From Urophycis tenuis (lineage: Eukaryota; Chordata; Actinopteri; Gadiformes; Phycidae), in assembly GCA_036785325.1 (NCBI GenBank), contig JAXIVH010000126.1, positions 249,286 to 313,285 on the forward strand: a stretch of DNA of 64,000 nt, written 5' to 3'. Every line of letters starts with the position of its first letter. Within the stretch, counting starts at the first letter, position 1. The notes below the pieces were generated by a model. The model did not search any database. It saw only the letters and a program-made list of their open reading frames with translations, and was not told the origin of the DNA. Positions 62,499-64,000 of the stretch are shown piece after piece. Position numbers and translations under genes: made by a program.

Positions 62499-64000
62499 GT
62501 AAGTAAAAGAGGATCAGGTTTCATTTAATTATTGTTTAATTCTCTAAATGTAAGGAAATGGACACAATTGACACAAATTGATAATTTTTGACCAAACCAT
62601 ATACTTGCTCACTGCTGCCATCACTTTTCTCTCATTTAACTCATTAGAATAGCCTTGATTTAATCTATTTACTAGTTACTTAATGTATTTGTTATGTAAA
62701 TATCACATGTTTAGAGTTGACTACCTAAGATTGGGCTACTAGGTGTTGCACCTAGAATCAATATCTATATTTGGGAATATTGGAATTTTCCCAAGGCTTT
62801 TGCTAACCATGGGAGTGAAGCCCACCAAAGTTATCCAAGTATCTGGCTACCATTTGTACGACAGACAAATTGTAGGCAGTGAAAACATTAGCATTTTCGA
62901 TATCAGTTGAAATTTGCCATTGAAATCAGAAGATCTGGAGAAAGAAAGATGTCTGATGGATAGAGATTTGTAATGATTGGTACCACTATCTTCAGCAGTA
63001 CAGCATGGTGCCATGGTTGGTACTTTTTGTACCCGTCGAGACCCATAACTAAAATCAAGCATGGATACTAGTAATACAGTCTTGTGGATGAACCAAACCC
63101 TACTTTGCTTTTAGTCACCGCATCAACATAAATGCAGAAATGCCATGCGGCTACCCAACCTCCTGTTGTAAATAATAGTTGTTGTTGGCTGTCCTTATCT
63201 AGCGGTTGACATATTTGTAGATTGATTCAAAGCCTTCGCAGATCACATCTACAATCTTCTTTCACTATCTCTCCGATCTCTTTCCAAATGTCACAAACTG
63301 TACTTTTCTTCTGTGGGTGCCGTTTCATTTCATCTCAACTTTCTAACCCTGCCATTTCGCTTTCTTCTTACTTTCTTCGTTTTTACATAATCTCGCCATT
63401 TGATGGTTGAGATAATAGAGTAAATGATTTATTTAAGATTGATCCTGATTTTAAATGTAGCCTATAGCAGCAATTTAAGGCAAAATACATTTTTATCGAG
63501 CTTATTTTAGCTGACTCGTCTGTATATTGCCGCAAACCTTGTAACCACGGTTGACCGAGGGCCCCTGCACACTTTGGATCAGCCTGCACATCACTAACGG
63601 GTACTACAGAAACTATAGTGTCCCAAAATGGGAGCACATGTTGCTCAATGCCACAAGTGGACCTAAATCATGGCAGTAAAATGCCCCCCACAGCACCAAC
63701 ACCAGACGGCCTCACTGTAGGTTAGAGGTCTGCACTCCTGCAGGACCCACGGGACACGACGCAGAATAGTATTTGAAAGCTCGGTGCGGATGGGATGATA
63801 CACTGCACTCCCGCAAATTAAATAGGATTGTGAAGTAAGATATACAAATGATTAATGTAGGGCCTAGCGTACATCATTTGTGCTGGAGATTCTGTTTGGC
63901 AGCAATAAAAACGTTTTAAGCAGCCTAACCTTGCGGATGTGTTCGTTTGGGGTAGCCTCATCTCATGCACATGTGTTTAGAGACCATTCCTTTCCTCTGC
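62499..64000 (+). other. nf1: start of nf1 intron 30, cut by the window edge
   Basis: The next nf1 exon is not reached. No gene or clear repeat is recognised in this stretch. Confidence 0.55.

Larger units (their letters stand above)
48673..60196 (+). other. nf1: nf1 intron 27b (11.5 kb), host of omg and evi2a
   Basis: The largest intron in the window, between the exons for FYYVAR and FKTGQINGDL. It carries omg (53669-51621) and evi2a (59822-59196) on the - strand. Other content: a TATA-like string (49296-49308), a dispersed repeat (49590-50000) and a retroelement tail (56890-56965). The stretches 50000-51500, 53700-56880 and 56970-59190 show no gene that I can recognise, and no evi2b. Confidence 0.75.

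Noticed and set aside
51621..59822. omg and evi2a as retrocopies or pseudogenes
   Set aside because: Both have intact frames, signal peptides and the expected conserved position; omg has an intron, so it is not a retrocopy.
1..64000. Bacterial-type features: operons, ribosome binding sites, rho-independent terminators, phage
   Set aside because: The window is plainly vertebrate: GT/AG introns, a neurofibromin gene and fish SINE/MITE repeats.

Overview
This window is vertebrate nuclear DNA, almost certainly from a ray-finned (teleost) fish. Its backbone is the 5' two thirds of nf1 (neurofibromin, the Ras GTPase-activating protein) on the + strand. It runs from the initiator ATG at 3598 to the exon ending at 62498, and the gene continues past the right edge. 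I placed 38 coding exons by reading-frame continuity, GT/AG borders and protein similarity. They total 5,602 coding bases, or about 1,867 residues, and every junction stays in frame. Short introns (many of 90-250 bp) beside a few of 5-11 kb, and typical fish repeats (tRNA-type SINEs, hAT relics, a PIF/Harbinger MITE), support a teleost.

Layout. 1-3360: 5' flank with repeats and no recognised gene. 3361-3657: promoter-proximal region and exon 1. 3658-14962: an 11.3 kb first intron full of repeats, including a hAT transposase fragment and a 372-bp inverted-repeat element. 14963-30239: exons for the HEAT-like N-terminal part and most of the cysteine/serine-rich domain (CSRD). 32236-39197: rest of the CSRD, tubulin-binding region and start of the GAP-related domain (GRD). 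39916-48672: rest of the GRD, including the alternatively spliced 63-bp exon 23a (41456-41518). 48673-60196: the 11.5 kb host intron. 60197-62498: the Sec14-PH module and the region after it. 62499-64000: part of the next intron.

The host intron carries two genes on the - strand. These are omg (oligodendrocyte myelin glycoprotein, 53669-51621) and an evi2a-like membrane protein gene (59822-59196). This nesting, in the same nf1 intron and in the same order and orientation as in mammals, confirms the locus. I found no evi2b between them.

Main oddities: (i) no counterpart of human exon 12b (52 codons), and the first 31 codons of exon 16 are missing, so the CSRD is about 83 residues shorter there, with a 14-residue insertion later in exon 16; (ii) two copies of one mobile element flank that shortened exon 16, and one is itself interrupted by a solo LTR; (iii) omg is split by an intron inside the leucine-rich repeats; (iv) the donor of exon 5 lies inside a (GT)13 microsatellite; (v) exon 23a keeps a U-rich tract just downstream of its donor. 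I saw no operon, CRISPR array or other new multi-gene system. Exon names follow the legacy human NF1 scheme, with current numbers in brackets. Residue numbers are for this fish protein with exon 23a included.
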